64,000 nt of DNA from JAGCJX01 sp045638645 (GCA_045638645.1 JAZUBU010000005.1:73797-137796), one strand, 5' to 3'. Counted from the stretch's first letter, positions 25,399 through 35,082 are shown. A program made the numbers and translations. Notes: generated from the sequence alone by a model not told the origin.

Positions 25399-28194
25399 TT
25401 AAGATGCTTCAACTAATTTCTCTTTCAAATATTGGCCCGTTACGGAATCCGGATGGTAAGCGACCGCCTCCGGTGTTCCCTGCGCCAGAATGCGACCTCC
25501 GCTACGGCCTCCTCCAGGCCCCATATCAATCAAATAATCCACGGTCTTGAGCACATCCAGGTTGTGTTCAATGATGACAACGGTATTGCCCTGTTCCACA
25601 ATCCGGTCCAGAACCCTCAACAAAACAGCAATGTCCCGGGTATGCAATCCCGTCGTCGGTTCATCCAACAAGAACAACGACTTGCCCGTGCTGCGCTTGG
25701 AAAGTTCTGCAGCCAGTTTCACCCGTTGGTTTTCTCCACCACTCAAGGTCAGGGAGGACTGTCCCAACCGGACATAGCCCAAACCCACATCTTCCAGGGT
25801 CTGCAAGCGTTGCACAATGGACGGAACGGCCGCAAAAAAGGTCACTGCTTCCGAAATGGTCATTTCCAGCACATCACTGATGGTCTTTCCCTTATAGCGC
25901 ACCGCCAGGGTATCCCGTTTGTAACGTTTCCCGTTGCAGGTCTTGCAGGTCACATGCACCGAAGGCAGGAAGTTCATCTCAATCACCTCTTCTCCAGCCC
26001 CTTTACAAGCCTCGCAACGTCCTCCCTTCACATTGAAAGAGAAACGGTTGGCCTTGAAGCCCCGGACCTTTGCATCGGGGGTTTCCTCAAAGAGCTTCCG
26101 GATATCGGTAAAGACATTGGTATAGGTCGCCGGGTTGCTGCGCGGAGAACGGCCGATGGGCGACTGGTCAATCTGAACCAACTTGTCGATCGCCTCGATG
26201 TTGACCAACTCCCGGTAGGGCAACGGCGTATATTTCGAACGGTAAAAATGATTGCTCAAAATCGGCATCAGGGTCTCGTTGATCAGACTGGACTTTCCAC
26301 TGCCACTCACCCCACTGATTCCAATCATACAACCCAAAGGCAGACGCAGGTCCACATTCCGCAGGTTGTTACCACAGGCACCCAGCAATTCCAACCACTG
26401 GCCATTACCGGGTCTGCGTATCTTCGGTACAGGAATCTTCGCCAGCTTGGCCAAAAATTCCGGTGTGGGTTTGCCATTGAACAGCACTTCTCCCCCATGC
26501 ACACCCGCTCCCGGACCCAAGTCCACCAGCCAGTCGGCACTCATCATCATCTCCTCGTCGTGTTCCACGACCATGACGGTATTGCCCTCATCCCGCAACT
26601 GCTGCAAGGAATGAATGAGCTTGCGGTTATCCGACTGGTGCAAGCCGATACTGGGTTCATCCAGGATATAGAGCACATTCACCAGCTTGGAACCGATCTG
26701 TGTAGCTAGACGGATGCGTTGACTCTCGCCCCCACTCAACGAACGGGTCGAGCGGCTCAGCGAAAGATAACCCAGGCCCACATCGATCAGGAAACCGATG
26801 CGGTCGTTCAACTCTTTCAGAATGTCTCCGGCAATCCTCCTTTGCCGCTCGTTCAAACGGGCCGGCAAGGCTTTTACCCATTTTTGAAGTTCAATGATGT
26901 CCAAATCCGAGACTTCGGCAATGTTCATCCCGTCCACCTTGAAATACAAGGATTCCTTGGACAAACGGCTTCCATGACACTCCGGACAAACTTGTTCTTC
27001 CACAAACTGGATCTTCTTCTCCGAAAGCTCATCGCTGTCCCCTTCGGCTTGCTCCAGCCGGGTAGCCAACCCCTTGAACGTAACCATGTCCATTACCCCA
27101 CTCATGGATTCAACCCGGAAGAGTTCTTCCGAACCGTAGAACAGAAGGTTCATCACCTCCTCGGACAAGGAATCAATCGGGTCGTTCAACGAAAACTTGT
27201 ACTTACGGGCCACACTCTCTAACAAGCGGAAAGTCAGGTTGTCGCGACGTTCCCCAAAGGGAAGGATTCCTCCTTCCGCAATGGACAAAGACGGATCCGG
27301 GATGATTTTTCCCCGATCCACACTGGACACCACTCCGAGCCCTTTACAGTGCGGGCAGGCTCCCTGCGGTGAATTGAACGAAAACGTATGCGGAGCCGGC
27401 TCGGGCAGCGAAATGCCACTCTCCGGGCAGATGAAATACTTGCTGAAATGCTGCAGCTGCTGTTGATCGGGCTCCCAGAGGGCCAACGACCCCTTGCCAT
27501 AGCCCAAAGCCGAACGGACGGCCGTACGGATCCGGTTCTCATCCTCCCTGCGAGGCACCAACTTGTCGATGACCAGCTCAATAAAGTGGGTCTTGTAACG
27601 GTCCACGCCGGCCGAGAGTTCCTCCAGGTAGCGGAGTTCCCCATCCAGACGCACTTGTGAGAAACCCTTCTTGATGAACGAAGCGAACAATTCCCGGTAA
27701 TGCCCTTTGCGGCCCACCACCAACGGAGCAAGCACAATGCATTTGCGACCTTCGTAGCGATCCAAAATCAGTTGCTGAATCTGCTGATCCGTGTACCGCT
27801 CCATCTTCTTCCCCGTCACTGGAGAATAGGCCTCCGCTGCCCGGGCATACAACAGACGCAGAAAGTCAGAAATCTCCGTGATGGTACCCACCGTGGAACG
27901 CGGGTTCCGGTTGGTACTCTTCTGCTCGATGGCGATGGTCGGACTCAAGCCACTGATGCGCTCAATCTTTGGCCGCTCCAACACGCCAATGAACTGCTTG
28001 GCATAAGCAGACAACGTGTCCACATACCGGCGTTGGGCCTCCGCAAAAATCGTATCAAAGGCCAACGAAGACTTTCCGCTACCACTCAACCCCGTCACCA
28101 CGACAAGGCGGTTGCGCGGAATACGCAAGCTGATGTCCTTCAGATTGTGGACACTAGCCCGGACGATCTCGATGTATGCGTTTTCGTCGTGCAT
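25399..28194 (-). CDS. uvrA: Excinuclease ABC subunit A
   Basis: 931 residues from ATG 28194 (a TTG at 28200 is also in frame). Two ABC ATPase modules: VVVTGLSGSGKSSLAFDTIF and IGISGVSGSGKSSLINETL (Walker A), LSGGESQRIRLATQIGSKLV with LDEPSIGLHQSDN, and LSGGENQRVKLAAELSK with LDEPTTGLHTRDI. Zinc modules CPHC-CPEC and CEACKG...CKTCNGKRY are present. AIEQKSTNRNPRSTVGTITE is the UvrB-interacting region. UvrA finds DNA lesions and loads UvrB in nucleotide excision repair. It lies between the kinase gene and a metallo-hydrolase gene on the same strand with gaps of about 10 nt, so all three could form one transcript. Confidence 0.97.
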   Translation of the reverse strand: MHDENAYIEIVRASVHNLKDISLRIPRNRLVVVTGLSGSGKSSLAFDTIFAEAQRRYVDTLSAYAKQFIGVLERPKIERISGLSPTIAIEQKSTNRNPRSTVGTITEISDFLRLLYARAAEAYSPVTGKKMERYTDQQIQQLILDRYEGRKCIVLAPLVVGRKGHYRELFASFIKKGFSQVRLDGELRYLEELSAGVDRYKTHFIELVIDKLVPRREDENRIRTAVRSALGYGKGSLALWEPDQQQLQHFSKYFICPESGISLPEPAPHTFSFNSPQGACPHCKGLGVVSSVDRGKIIPDPSLSIAEGGILPFGERRDNLTFRLLESVARKYKFSLNDPIDSLSEEVMNLLFYGSEELFRVESMSGVMDMVTFKGLATRLEQAEGDSDELSEKKIQFVEEQVCPECHGSRLSKESLYFKVDGMNIAEVSDLDIIELQKWVKALPARLNERQRRIAGDILKELNDRIGFLIDVGLGYLSLSRSTRSLSGGESQRIRLATQIGSKLVNVLYILDEPSIGLHQSDNRKLIHSLQQLRDEGNTVMVVEHDEEMMMSADWLVDLGPGAGVHGGEVLFNGKPTPEFLAKLAKIPVPKIRRPGNGQWLELLGACGNNLRNVDLRLPLGCMIGISGVSGSGKSSLINETLMPILSNHFYRSKYTPLPYRELVNIEAIDKLVQIDQSPIGRSPRSNPATYTNVFTDIRKLFEETPDAKVRGFKANRFSFNVKGGRCEACKGAGEEVIEMNFLPSVHVTCKTCNGKRYKRDTLAVRYKGKTISDVLEMTISEAVTFFAAVPSIVQRLQTLEDVGLGYVRLGQSSLTLSGGENQRVKLAAELSKRSTGKSLFLLDEPTTGLHTRDIAVLLRVLDRIVEQGNTVVIIEHNLDVLKTVDYLIDMGPGGGRSGGRILAQGTPEAVAYHPDSVTGQYLKEKLVEAS

Positions 28195-28204
28195 GGTCAA
28201 GCGA

Positions 28205-28870
28205 TTATTGCTGCCAGATTTGGGGTTTTGAATCCGTCAGGAAAGGATTGGTGGACAATTCGGCCGCGATGGTGGTCGAAGGACCGTGTCCGGGATAGAC
28301 CGTCGTATCCGGAGGCAGCACCAGCACCTTGGTCCGAAGACTTTCCATCAGCTCGTCAAAATCTCCTCCCGGCAAATCCGTACGACCGATGCTGCCGGCG
28401 AACAACGAGTCTCCCACCAGCACAAACTGGCCTTCCTCGCTGTACAGCACGATGCCCCCACGGGAGTGGCCGGGTGTGTGACGAACTTCCAACGAAGTAT
28501 TTCCGAATGTCAGACGGTCACCATCTTCCAACGAATGGACCTCCTCACTCGGTTGAGGAATCTCATAGCCAAAATAATTGCCGTACGTAGCCGTACGGGC
28601 CAACTGGGGAATATCGTTGCGGTTCATCCAGGTTTCAAGGTTCCACTGGCCACTCACAAACACATTGCCCATCACATGGTCAAAATGTCCATGCGTATTG
28701 ACCAACTTCACCGGATTCAAACCGTTTTCCTGAACAAACTTTACCAACCGGTTCTTTTCGCTCTCCGAGAAACAACCCGGATCGACGATGATGCATTCCT
28801 TCGTCTCGTCCCACAACAGATAACAACAGGTACGAAGGTCATTGAAATAAAAAGTCTTAATCTGTATCAT
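28205..28870 (-). CDS. MBL-fold metallo-hydrolase (glyoxalase II-like)
   Basis: 221 residues from ATG 28870. The metallo-beta-lactamase motif NTHGHFDHVMG carries the zinc ligands; further ligands are in VRHTPGHSRGGIVLY (His), LVGDSLFAGSIGRTDLPGGD (Asp) and VYPGHGPSTTI (His). The GDSLF-GSIGRTDLPGG pattern is typical of YcbL/GloB-like hydroxyacylglutathione hydrolase relatives. The substrate is probably a small thioester, but is not fixed by sequence. The ATG lies 4 nt after a TATATTTG box (28875-28882, minus strand), so its mRNA may be leaderless. Divergent from the deoxynucleoside kinase. Confidence 0.9.
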   Translation of the reverse strand: MIQIKTFYFNDLRTCCYLLWDETKECIIVDPGCFSESEKNRLVKFVQENGLNPVKLVNTHGHFDHVMGNVFVSGQWNLETWMNRNDIPQLARTATYGNYFGYEIPQPSEEVHSLEDGDRLTFGNTSLEVRHTPGHSRGGIVLYSEEGQFVLVGDSLFAGSIGRTDLPGGDFDELMESLRTKVLVLPPDTTVYPGHGPSTTIAAELSTNPFLTDSKPQIWQQ

Positions 28871-28874
28871 AAGG

Positions 28875-28882
28875 CAAATATA
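28875..28882 (-). promoter_or_regulatory. -7 element 4 nt before the MBL-fold gene start
   Basis: TATATTTG on the minus strand ends four nucleotides before the ATG at 28870. No consensus -33 box is seen at 18-20 nt. A plus-strand TAATTTTG at 28904-28911 could serve the divergent kinase gene. Confidence 0.4.
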
Positions 28883-28943
28883 CAAAGGATCGAAATAAAT
28901 TTCTAATTTTGTCCATCTGAAAACATCGCTCAAAAATAGAATT

Positions 28944-29558
28944 ATGCACATCGCCATCGCAGGAAACATCGGCAGCGGAAAAACCACGCTCACCCGCCTT
29001 TTGGCAGCCCATTATGGCTGGGAACCCCACTACGAATCCGTGGACCACAATCCGTACCTGTCCGACTTCTACCAGGATATGAAACGCTGGTCTTTCAATA
29101 CCCAAATCTACTTCCTCAACAAACGCTTTGAGGACATCGTCAAGATTCACCAGCAGGACCACCCCATCATCCAGGACCGTACCATCTACGAAGATGCCCG
29201 CATCTTTGCCCCCAACCTCCACAGCATGGGACAAATGGATGACCGGGATTTTGAAAACTACAACACGCTGTTCAACCTGATGATTTCCCTGGTCAAGAAA
29301 CCGGATCTGCTCATCTACCTGCGATCCTCGATTCCCAACCTGGTCGCACAGATTCAGAAACGGGGCCGCGAATACGAGAGCAGCATCCGCATCGACTACC
29401 TGCAAGGACTGAACGAACGGTACGAAGAATGGATTCAGACCTACGACGGAGAACTGCTCATCATCAACGCAGACGAAATCAAATTCGAAAACCGTCCAGA
29501 AGATCTGAGTCACGTCATTGACCGTATCGACGCGCAACTCTTCGGACTGTTCCGGTAA
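28944..29558 (+). CDS. Deoxynucleoside kinase
   Basis: 204 residues. The P-loop is IAIAGNIGSGKTTLTRLLA; the substrate-binding segment HYESVDHNPYLSDFYQDMKR and the QDRTIYEDARIFA (DRS-type) motif identify the deoxyadenosine/deoxyguanosine kinase family, and YLRSSIPNLVAQIQKRGREY is the lid region. It phosphorylates deoxynucleosides in salvage; which base it prefers is not visible. It ends at a strong hairpin terminator at 29560-29590 shared with the convergent PfkB gene. Confidence 0.93.
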   Translation: MHIAIAGNIGSGKTTLTRLLAAHYGWEPHYESVDHNPYLSDFYQDMKRWSFNTQIYFLNKRFEDIVKIHQQDHPIIQDRTIYEDARIFAPNLHSMGQMDDRDFENYNTLFNLMISLVKKPDLLIYLRSSIPNLVAQIQKRGREYESSIRIDYLQGLNERYEEWIQTYDGELLIINADEIKFENRPEDLSHVIDRIDAQLFGLFR

Positions 29559-29559
29559 G

Positions 29560-29590
29560 AAAAAAACGGGCGTTTGCCCGTTTTTATTTT
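29560..29590 (+). terminator. Bidirectional intrinsic terminator
   Basis: Stem CGGGC/GCCCG with a GTTT loop, preceded by a run of A and followed by TTTTTATTTT. It can end both the deoxynucleoside kinase (plus) and the PfkB kinase (minus). Confidence 0.88.
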
Positions 29591-30596
29591 ATATGGACTC
29601 GCTGCCTGTACTACGCAACATCAATTCCCGAATTTCCTGTTTGGCTGCCTTCCAGCGAGGAATGTCAATTTTTGGACCGACCACCTCCACCACCTTGGCA
29701 GCAATGATGGATCCCACTTCCCCGCAAACTCGCAGGGGCATTCCTTCGGCATGGGCATACAAAAAACCGGCTGCATACAAATCCCCGGCACCCGTCGCAT
29801 CCACGGTTTGCGCCGGCCAGGCCGGAATGCAGTAGAACTCGTCCCCACTACGCACCATCGAACCCTCCTTGCCGACCTTGACCACCGCCACCTGGCACAA
29901 CTTCGCAATCTCATCCAGTGCTTCCCGGGGAGAAAGACCGGTAAACGCTTGGGCCTCCGTCTCATTGGCAAAAACCAAGTCTACATATTGCTCCACAATA
30001 TCGTGCAGGAACACTTTGTTGGATTCCACCACATTGTAGGAGGCCAGGTCCAGCGAGATGAATAGTCCCGCCGCCTTCGCCAACTCCACTGCACGACGCA
30101 ACAATTGCTGGTTTTGTACCAAAAATCCTTCAATATGAAAGTAGTCATACCCTTCAAAGAATTCGGCTTTCAAGTCCTCGGGACCCAATTCGACCGCAGC
30201 GCCCAAATACACCGCAAAAGTCCGTTCCCCATTCGGAGGGGTGATGAAGACCATGGCACGACCGGAAGAGGCTTTCCCGTGCAACAACCGGGTCGCAATC
30301 CCATTCCGTTCCAGATCCGTCTTATACAAGGCACCCAATTCGTCGTCTCCAATCTTGCCAATGAAACCGGTCCGCATCCCAAAAACAGCCGCGCCGGTCA
30401 GGGCGTTCGCCGCAGATCCTCCTGCCACATACTGCACACCCATCGGTTTCAGTTCCTGCCAGATTTTATCCCCCGTTTCCTGATCCACATGCTGCATACT
30501 TCCTTTCGGCAAATGGAAACGGTCCAACCAAGAGTCATCGGGCAACACCGCCAGGATATCGGTCAAAGCATTGCCAATTCCAAGAATAGATTTCAT
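29589..30596 (-). CDS. PfkB-family carbohydrate/nucleoside kinase
   Basis: 335 residues. The ribokinase-fold motifs are present: YVAGGSAANALTGAAVFG (first PfkB signature region), FIGKIGDDELG, and the catalytic DATGAGDLYAAGFLYAHAEG with the GAGD aspartate. The sequence resembles the adenosine-kinase-like PfkB group common in Bacteroidales (NALTDILAVLPDD, HIEGFLVQNQQLLRRAVELA), but the natural substrate (adenosine, ribose, other) cannot be fixed here. The 3' end overlaps the terminator at 29560-29590, and the gene is divergent from panC with 84 nt between starts. Confidence 0.9.
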   Translation of the reverse strand: MKSILGIGNALTDILAVLPDDSWLDRFHLPKGSMQHVDQETGDKIWQELKPMGVQYVAGGSAANALTGAAVFGMRTGFIGKIGDDELGALYKTDLERNGIATRLLHGKASSGRAMVFITPPNGERTFAVYLGAAVELGPEDLKAEFFEGYDYFHIEGFLVQNQQLLRRAVELAKAAGLFISLDLASYNVVESNKVFLHDIVEQYVDLVFANETEAQAFTGLSPREALDEIAKLCQVAVVKVGKEGSMVRSGDEFYCIPAWPAQTVDATGAGDLYAAGFLYAHAEGMPLRVCGEVGSIIAAKVVEVVGPKIDIPRWKAAKQEIRELMLRSTGSESI

Positions 30597-30655
30597 ACGC
30601 TTCGGTATTCTTTGATAAATTGTTTGAAAATCGTGCGAATATAGAACAAATGTTG

Positions 30656-30663
30656 TAAGTTTG
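30656..30663 (+). promoter_or_regulatory. -7 promoter element of panC
   Basis: TAAGTTTG lies 17 nt before the panC ATG. The expected -33 box is not clear at the standard distance. Confidence 0.4.
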
Positions 30664-30680
30664 CGTCATTATTTTGTACT

Positions 30681-31520
30681 ATGATTGTTGCTAAATCCCT
30701 GGCTGAGTTTCAAGCAGCTTACGAAGCGCTCCCCAACAAGAGCAATATTGGCTTTGTTCCTACAATGGGGGCATTGCACGAAGGACACTTGTCCCTGATC
30801 CGCCGCTGCGTGGCAGAAAACACATCGACCATCATTTCGATTTTTGTCAACCCGACTCAATTCAACAACCCCAACGACCTGGCCACCTACCCCAGAACCC
30901 TGGAAGCAGACTGTGCGCTGGTAGAACCAGCAGGTGTGGACATCGTGTTTGCTCCTCAAGTCATCGACATTTATCCGGAACCGGACCAACGCATCTTCCA
31001 CTTGGGAGGTCTGGACCGTTTCGGGGAAGGACCGCGCCGACCGGGACACTTCAACGGAGTTGCCCAAGTGGTTACCCGTCTGTTTGACCTGGTTCGTCCG
31101 ACCCGCGCCTACTTCGGTGAGAAAGATTTCCAACAACTGGCCATTCTCCGTTTTGTAACCGAAGACCTTCACCTGCCGGTAGAAATCATCGGTTGTCCCA
31201 TTGCGCGTGCCGAAGACGGTCTGGCCCTGAGCTCCCGAAACACCCTGCTGACCGCCAGCCAACGGGAAGCAGCCCCTCATATCTACCGTTGCATCTGCCA
31301 AGCCCGGACCTGGATGAACGAATGTTCTCCCGCAGAAACGGTCGAACGCATCACCGAAGCCATCAATGCCAACCCGGAACTCGAAACCGAGTACATTGAA
31401 ATCTTCAATGCCCGTACCCTGGAACCGGTTGAGAATTGGGACGATGCTGCAGAAATCCAATTGGGATGTGCTATCTTTGCCCATCCGGTCCGACTGATTG
31501 ACAACATCAAATTGAAGTAA
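30681..31520 (+). CDS. panC: Pantoate--beta-alanine ligase
   Basis: 279 residues. VPTMGALHEGHLSLIRRCVA is the HIGH-like motif of pantothenate synthetase, followed by IFVNPTQFNNPNDLATYPRT, GPRRPGHFNGVAQVVTRLFD, YFGEKDFQQLAILRF and GLALSSRNTLL (KMSKS-like region). It joins pantoate and beta-alanine using ATP, the last step of pantothenate (vitamin B5) synthesis. panD follows 20 nt downstream and supplies beta-alanine, so the pair forms a functional operon; panB is not in the window. Confidence 0.97.
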   Translation: MIVAKSLAEFQAAYEALPNKSNIGFVPTMGALHEGHLSLIRRCVAENTSTIISIFVNPTQFNNPNDLATYPRTLEADCALVEPAGVDIVFAPQVIDIYPEPDQRIFHLGGLDRFGEGPRRPGHFNGVAQVVTRLFDLVRPTRAYFGEKDFQQLAILRFVTEDLHLPVEIIGCPIARAEDGLALSSRNTLLTASQREAAPHIYRCICQARTWMNECSPAETVERITEAINANPELETEYIEIFNARTLEPVENWDDAAEIQLGCAIFAHPVRLIDNIKLK

Positions 31521-31540
31521 AACCAAACCCAAGAAAGATC

Positions 31541-31894
31541 ATGTATCTCGAAATAGTCAAGTCAAAAATCCATCGCGTTACCGTTACCGAAGCCAACCTC
31601 AACTACATCGGAAGCATCACCATCGACCGCGACCTGATGGAAGCCGCCAACCTTTACGAAGGAGAAAAGGTGGCCGTGGTCAACATCACCAACGGCAACC
31701 GCATTGAAACCTACGTGATCCCCGGCGAACGCCAAAGCGGGAAAATCGGCATCAACGGTGCGGCCGCCCACCTGTTCAGCGAAGGAGACCTGGTCATCAT
31801 CATGGCCTTTGCCTGGATGACCCCGGAAGAAGCCCAAACCTTCAAACCCTCCCTGGTGTTCCCTGACTCCACAACCAACCGGATGATCCCGTAA
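31541..31894 (+). CDS. panD: Aspartate 1-decarboxylase
   Basis: 117 residues. The self-cleavage site NLNYIGSITID (Gly24-Ser25) generates the pyruvoyl cofactor; VNITNGNRIETYVIPGERQS and INGAAAHLFSEGDLVIIMAF are family signatures. It makes beta-alanine for panC, directly upstream. The next gene begins 4 nt after its stop, suggesting transcription continues into the membrane protein gene. Confidence 0.97.
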   Translation: MYLEIVKSKIHRVTVTEANLNYIGSITIDRDLMEAANLYEGEKVAVVNITNGNRIETYVIPGERQSGKIGINGAAAHLFSEGDLVIIMAFAWMTPEEAQTFKPSLVFPDSTTNRMIP

Positions 31895-31898
31895 TCGG

Positions 31899-32936
31899 AT
31901 GGGAACCGGCTACACTAAAGTCACCCTACGTTCCGCACTGATGTGGATAGCAATGCTGGCCCTGGCCGGCATTTTGTTATACTTTGCCTTCCGTGGCGTA
32001 AAATGGGAGGATCTGGTCAATGGCATCCGCACCTGCAATTTCCATTGGGTCGCCATCACCACCTTGCTCAGTGCCCTTCCCATCCTACTCAGGGCTCTCC
32101 GATGGAGAATTCTGATGCTTCCCCTCAACCCGACCATCACACGCCGCGAAAGCTTCAACGGCATCGCCATCGGTTACCTCGCTAACTTTGCACTCCCGCG
32201 CGCCGGAGAATTTGCCCGCTGTGGTGTCATTTCTGCCAGCAAAAAAGCACCGTACGAATCGGTGCTCGGAACCGTCGTCCTGGAACGAAGTCTTGATTTG
32301 CTCTGCTATGCCATCATCCTGTTGGGGGTACTCTTGCTCCGCTGGAAGGAGTTTGGCACGTTTGTTATGGAACAAATAGGCAACCCCTTACGGGATTGCC
32401 TACCGTTCAATCTCTTCTGGTTGTTGGGTTTGCTCCTGCTGATCGGTCTGACCGGACTCTGGCTCCTGATCCATTACCGCGAACGACTCTCCCGCCACAA
32501 ATTCTTCAACAAAATCTTCTCCATCGGAAAAGGGCTCTGGGAGGGCTTGGTTGCAGGCTTTCGGATGCCCCAGAAAGGACGTTTCTTCGCCTACACCCTC
32601 CTGATCTGGTCAGGATACTGGCTGATGAGCTACTGCACCATTCTGGCATTTCCCGCAATCCATCACCTCAACGGCGTGGATGCCTTGTTTCTGATGGTTG
32701 TCGGCAGTTTGGGATGGATTGTCCCGGTTCAAGGAGGCATTGGAGCCTACCACTTCATCATCAGCTTGGCCTTGACAACGCTCTACAGCATTCCGCAAAC
32801 GTCTGGCGTCATCTTTGCCACCATTTCGCACGAAAGCCAAGCCCTGATGATGTTGGTCTGTGGTCTGTATGCCCTGCTCAATTACTCCGTCTTCAACCAC
32901 TTGTCAAACCAGGCGAAGAAAGCCCGGTGCCAGTGA
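31899..32936 (+). CDS. Lysylphosphatidylglycerol synthase-TM/flippase-like membrane protein
   Basis: 345 residues with about eight hydrophobic helices. It matches the UPF0104 / LPG_synthase_TM family: LLRALRWRILMLPLNPTITR, IGYLANFALPRAGEFARCGV, VLGTVVLERSLDLLCYAIIL and WIVPVQGGIGAYHFIISLAL. No catalytic lysyl-transferase domain is attached, so it probably moves or flips a lipid-linked substrate rather than synthesising it. It follows panD by 4 nt, and its last 55 nt overlap the convergent DPP5-like gene. Confidence 0.88.
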   Translation: MGTGYTKVTLRSALMWIAMLALAGILLYFAFRGVKWEDLVNGIRTCNFHWVAITTLLSALPILLRALRWRILMLPLNPTITRRESFNGIAIGYLANFALPRAGEFARCGVISASKKAPYESVLGTVVLERSLDLLCYAIILLGVLLLRWKEFGTFVMEQIGNPLRDCLPFNLFWLLGLLLLIGLTGLWLLIHYRERLSRHKFFNKIFSIGKGLWEGLVAGFRMPQKGRFFAYTLLIWSGYWLMSYCTILAFPAIHHLNGVDALFLMVVGSLGWIVPVQGGIGAYHFIISLALTTLYSIPQTSGVIFATISHESQALMMLVCGLYALLNYSVFNHLSNQAKKARCQ

Positions 32937-34981
32937 ATGGAGTTCTGAGGCTTCAGGATCCAGTGATTTTCTTCCGGGAAAAGCAGCATTTCTGAAGGAA
33001 CGCCCATCATTTGTGCCGCATTGAAAGCCGCCATACCTTGTTCTACAGGAACACGGTAGTCCATTTCTCCATGGGTGACCATGATCGGGGTATCCCAATT
33101 TTTAATCAACTTATGCGCTGAGTTGGCATAGTGACGACGGGCTACGGGATTGTTATCCCACGGTGCGCCACCATTGTCCCAAGTCGGGAACCACAATTCT
33201 TCGGTCATCAGGTACATTTGTTCCTGATTGAAGATACCGGCGTGTGAAAGGAAGGCTGAGAACATGCCCTTGTGGATACCCGCCAGGTAATAGATAGAAA
33301 ATCCACCGTAGCTGGCTCCGGCAGCACCCACCTTGCCCACAAACTTTTCCTTCTTCAAATCCTTCACCGCAGACAGGTAATCCTGCATGTTTTGTCCCAT
33401 ATAATCACCGGAAATCTGGTCACACCATTCTTGGCCAAAGGCTGTTGTACCGCGACGATTCGGCAGAATCACAATGTAACCTTGGGCCGCCATCAAACGG
33501 GGGTTCCAACGGGTGGACCAACCCTGGCTGATGGTTCCTTGAGGGCCTCCGGTACAGAACAATAACGCCGGATACTGCTTGTTGGGATCAAAATCGGTAG
33601 GATAAACGACCCAGGTATGCATTTTCTTGTTATCGGTCGTTGTAATCCAACGTTCTTCCATCGGAGTCTCCTTGAGCTGCGCCAAAACGGCATCATTCTC
33701 ATGCGTCAACGCCTCAAAATCACCGGAAACCGGATCAATAGAAACAATCTCTGCCGGAGCATTCATGGACATATAGGTGGATATCAGACGTCCGTTCGCT
33801 GCCATGGCAACTCCCCCGAAATCATACCAGGCCTTGTCCGAGGTGATACGACGGATATTGCCCGTCAGATCAGTCTCAAAAACACCTTGCAAGGCATTCA
33901 CCAGCGAAGTGAAATACAAGCCCTGGCTGTCTGCTTTCCATACCGGACTTTGGACATTGTATGCATAATTGCTTGAGAGTTCCGTCTTGACGCCGGTTTT
34001 CAAATCCATCACAAACAAACGCTGCTTGTCTGCCTCAAAACCACCACGTTCCATGCTGATCCAAGCCACATAACGGCCGTTGGGAGAGAAACGGGGATCG
34101 GTATCATAACCCATATTGCCTTCGGTGATGTTTTTCACAGCACCGGTTTTCAGGTCATAGAGATAGATGTCGGTATTGGTAGAAAATGCATAGTCTTTTC
34201 CCGTCACCTTGCGGCAGGCATAGGCGATGGTTTTCCCATCGGGAGACCAACTCAATTGCTCGGTACCGCCAAAAGGCAAGGTCGGCAATTCATAGGGCTC
34301 ATCCCCCAACAAATCCTTATCCCCGGTCAACGCATTGCCCCCGTGAAAGACATGGCGGCTATTCAAGTCCGCAACATAGGTTCTCGGGATGTATTCTACA
34401 AAATGATCCCAGTGACGGTACATCAGATCGGTAATGATGCGTCCGGAAGACTTGGGAAGATCCGGATAACGGTCGGTCGGCTTTTCAGCGGAACGGATTT
34501 CGCTGATGTAGTAGATCTGGCTGTGATCCGGAGAAAGTTCAAAACCAGCGATCCCGTTTTCCACATGGCTGACCTGGTGAATGATCCCGGCGCCATTGGC
34601 TTTCATGGAATGCAATTGACCTTTCATCAGGAAAAGAATGTATTCCCCGTCCTTGTACCAGCGTGCATTGCTCAGACTGGTATTTTGAGCCGTGATTTTC
34701 TTATTGTCGCTTCCGTCCACATTCATCATAAAAAGGTGGCGTTGGCTTTTGTTCGCCTTGATGTCCGTATAGGCAACTCCGTACAAAATCTTCGTGCCGT
34801 CGGGTGAAAGTTGAGGATCGGAAACCTTACCCAATTGGTGCATGATTTCCGGAGTAAACTGACCATCCACCACATGAATGTTCGGTTTTGTAATCGGCGG
34901 TTCCGTGAGTACCGTTTCCTCGCCCTGATTGCAGGCCATCGTCATCATCATAACTGCGAATAATACTAGAATATTTCTCAT
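32882..34981 (-). CDS. S9-family peptidase lipoprotein (DPP5-like)
   Basis: 699 residues. The N-terminus MRNILVLFAVMMMTMAC gives a lipobox ending at Cys17, so it is probably an outer-membrane or periplasmic lipoprotein. An N-terminal beta-propeller occupies about residues 40-430 (repeated SPDGTKI, SPDGKTIAYA, SPNGRYVAWI), followed by an alpha/beta hydrolase domain with GAAGASYGGFSIYYLAG (nucleophile Ser), MVTHGEMDYRVP (Asp) and PEENHWILKP (His). This is the arrangement of dipeptidyl peptidase 5 of asaccharolytic Bacteroidales, which cleaves dipeptides from the N-termini of oligopeptides. It has a consensus promoter at 35004-35034. The 3' end overlaps the convergent membrane protein gene by 55 nt. 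Confidence 0.92.
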   Translation of the reverse strand: MRNILVLFAVMMMTMACNQGEETVLTEPPITKPNIHVVDGQFTPEIMHQLGKVSDPQLSPDGTKILYGVAYTDIKANKSQRHLFMMNVDGSDNKKITAQNTSLSNARWYKDGEYILFLMKGQLHSMKANGAGIIHQVSHVENGIAGFELSPDHSQIYYISEIRSAEKPTDRYPDLPKSSGRIITDLMYRHWDHFVEYIPRTYVADLNSRHVFHGGNALTGDKDLLGDEPYELPTLPFGGTEQLSWSPDGKTIAYACRKVTGKDYAFSTNTDIYLYDLKTGAVKNITEGNMGYDTDPRFSPNGRYVAWISMERGGFEADKQRLFVMDLKTGVKTELSSNYAYNVQSPVWKADSQGLYFTSLVNALQGVFETDLTGNIRRITSDKAWYDFGGVAMAANGRLISTYMSMNAPAEIVSIDPVSGDFEALTHENDAVLAQLKETPMEERWITTTDNKKMHTWVVYPTDFDPNKQYPALLFCTGGPQGTISQGWSTRWNPRLMAAQGYIVILPNRRGTTAFGQEWCDQISGDYMGQNMQDYLSAVKDLKKEKFVGKVGAAGASYGGFSIYYLAGIHKGMFSAFLSHAGIFNQEQMYLMTEELWFPTWDNGGAPWDNNPVARRHYANSAHKLIKNWDTPIMVTHGEMDYRVPVEQGMAAFNAAQMMGVPSEMLLFPEENHWILKPQNSIHWHRAFFAWFDKWLKTE

Positions 34982-35003
34982 GGGTCTTGTTTATTAGTTT
35001 TCA

Positions 35004-35034
35004 CAAAGATACTCAAAATACATTCCATTGTCAA
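35004..35034 (-). promoter_or_regulatory. Promoter of the DPP5-like peptidase gene
   Basis: On the minus strand: TTG (35032-35034), a 20-nt spacer and TATCTTTG (35004-35011), then a 22-nt leader to the ATG at 34981. Confidence 0.7.
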
Positions 35035-35049
35035 CCTCCGTCCACGAAA

Positions 35050-35082
35050 AGTAAAAGAGGCTGATCCAATGGACCAGCCTCC
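35050..35082 (-). terminator. Terminator of the susC-susD operon
   Basis: Stem GAGGCTGATCC/GGACCAGCCTC (one mismatch, AAT loop) lies just after susD on the minus strand and is followed there by TTTTACTTTTC. Confidence 0.8.
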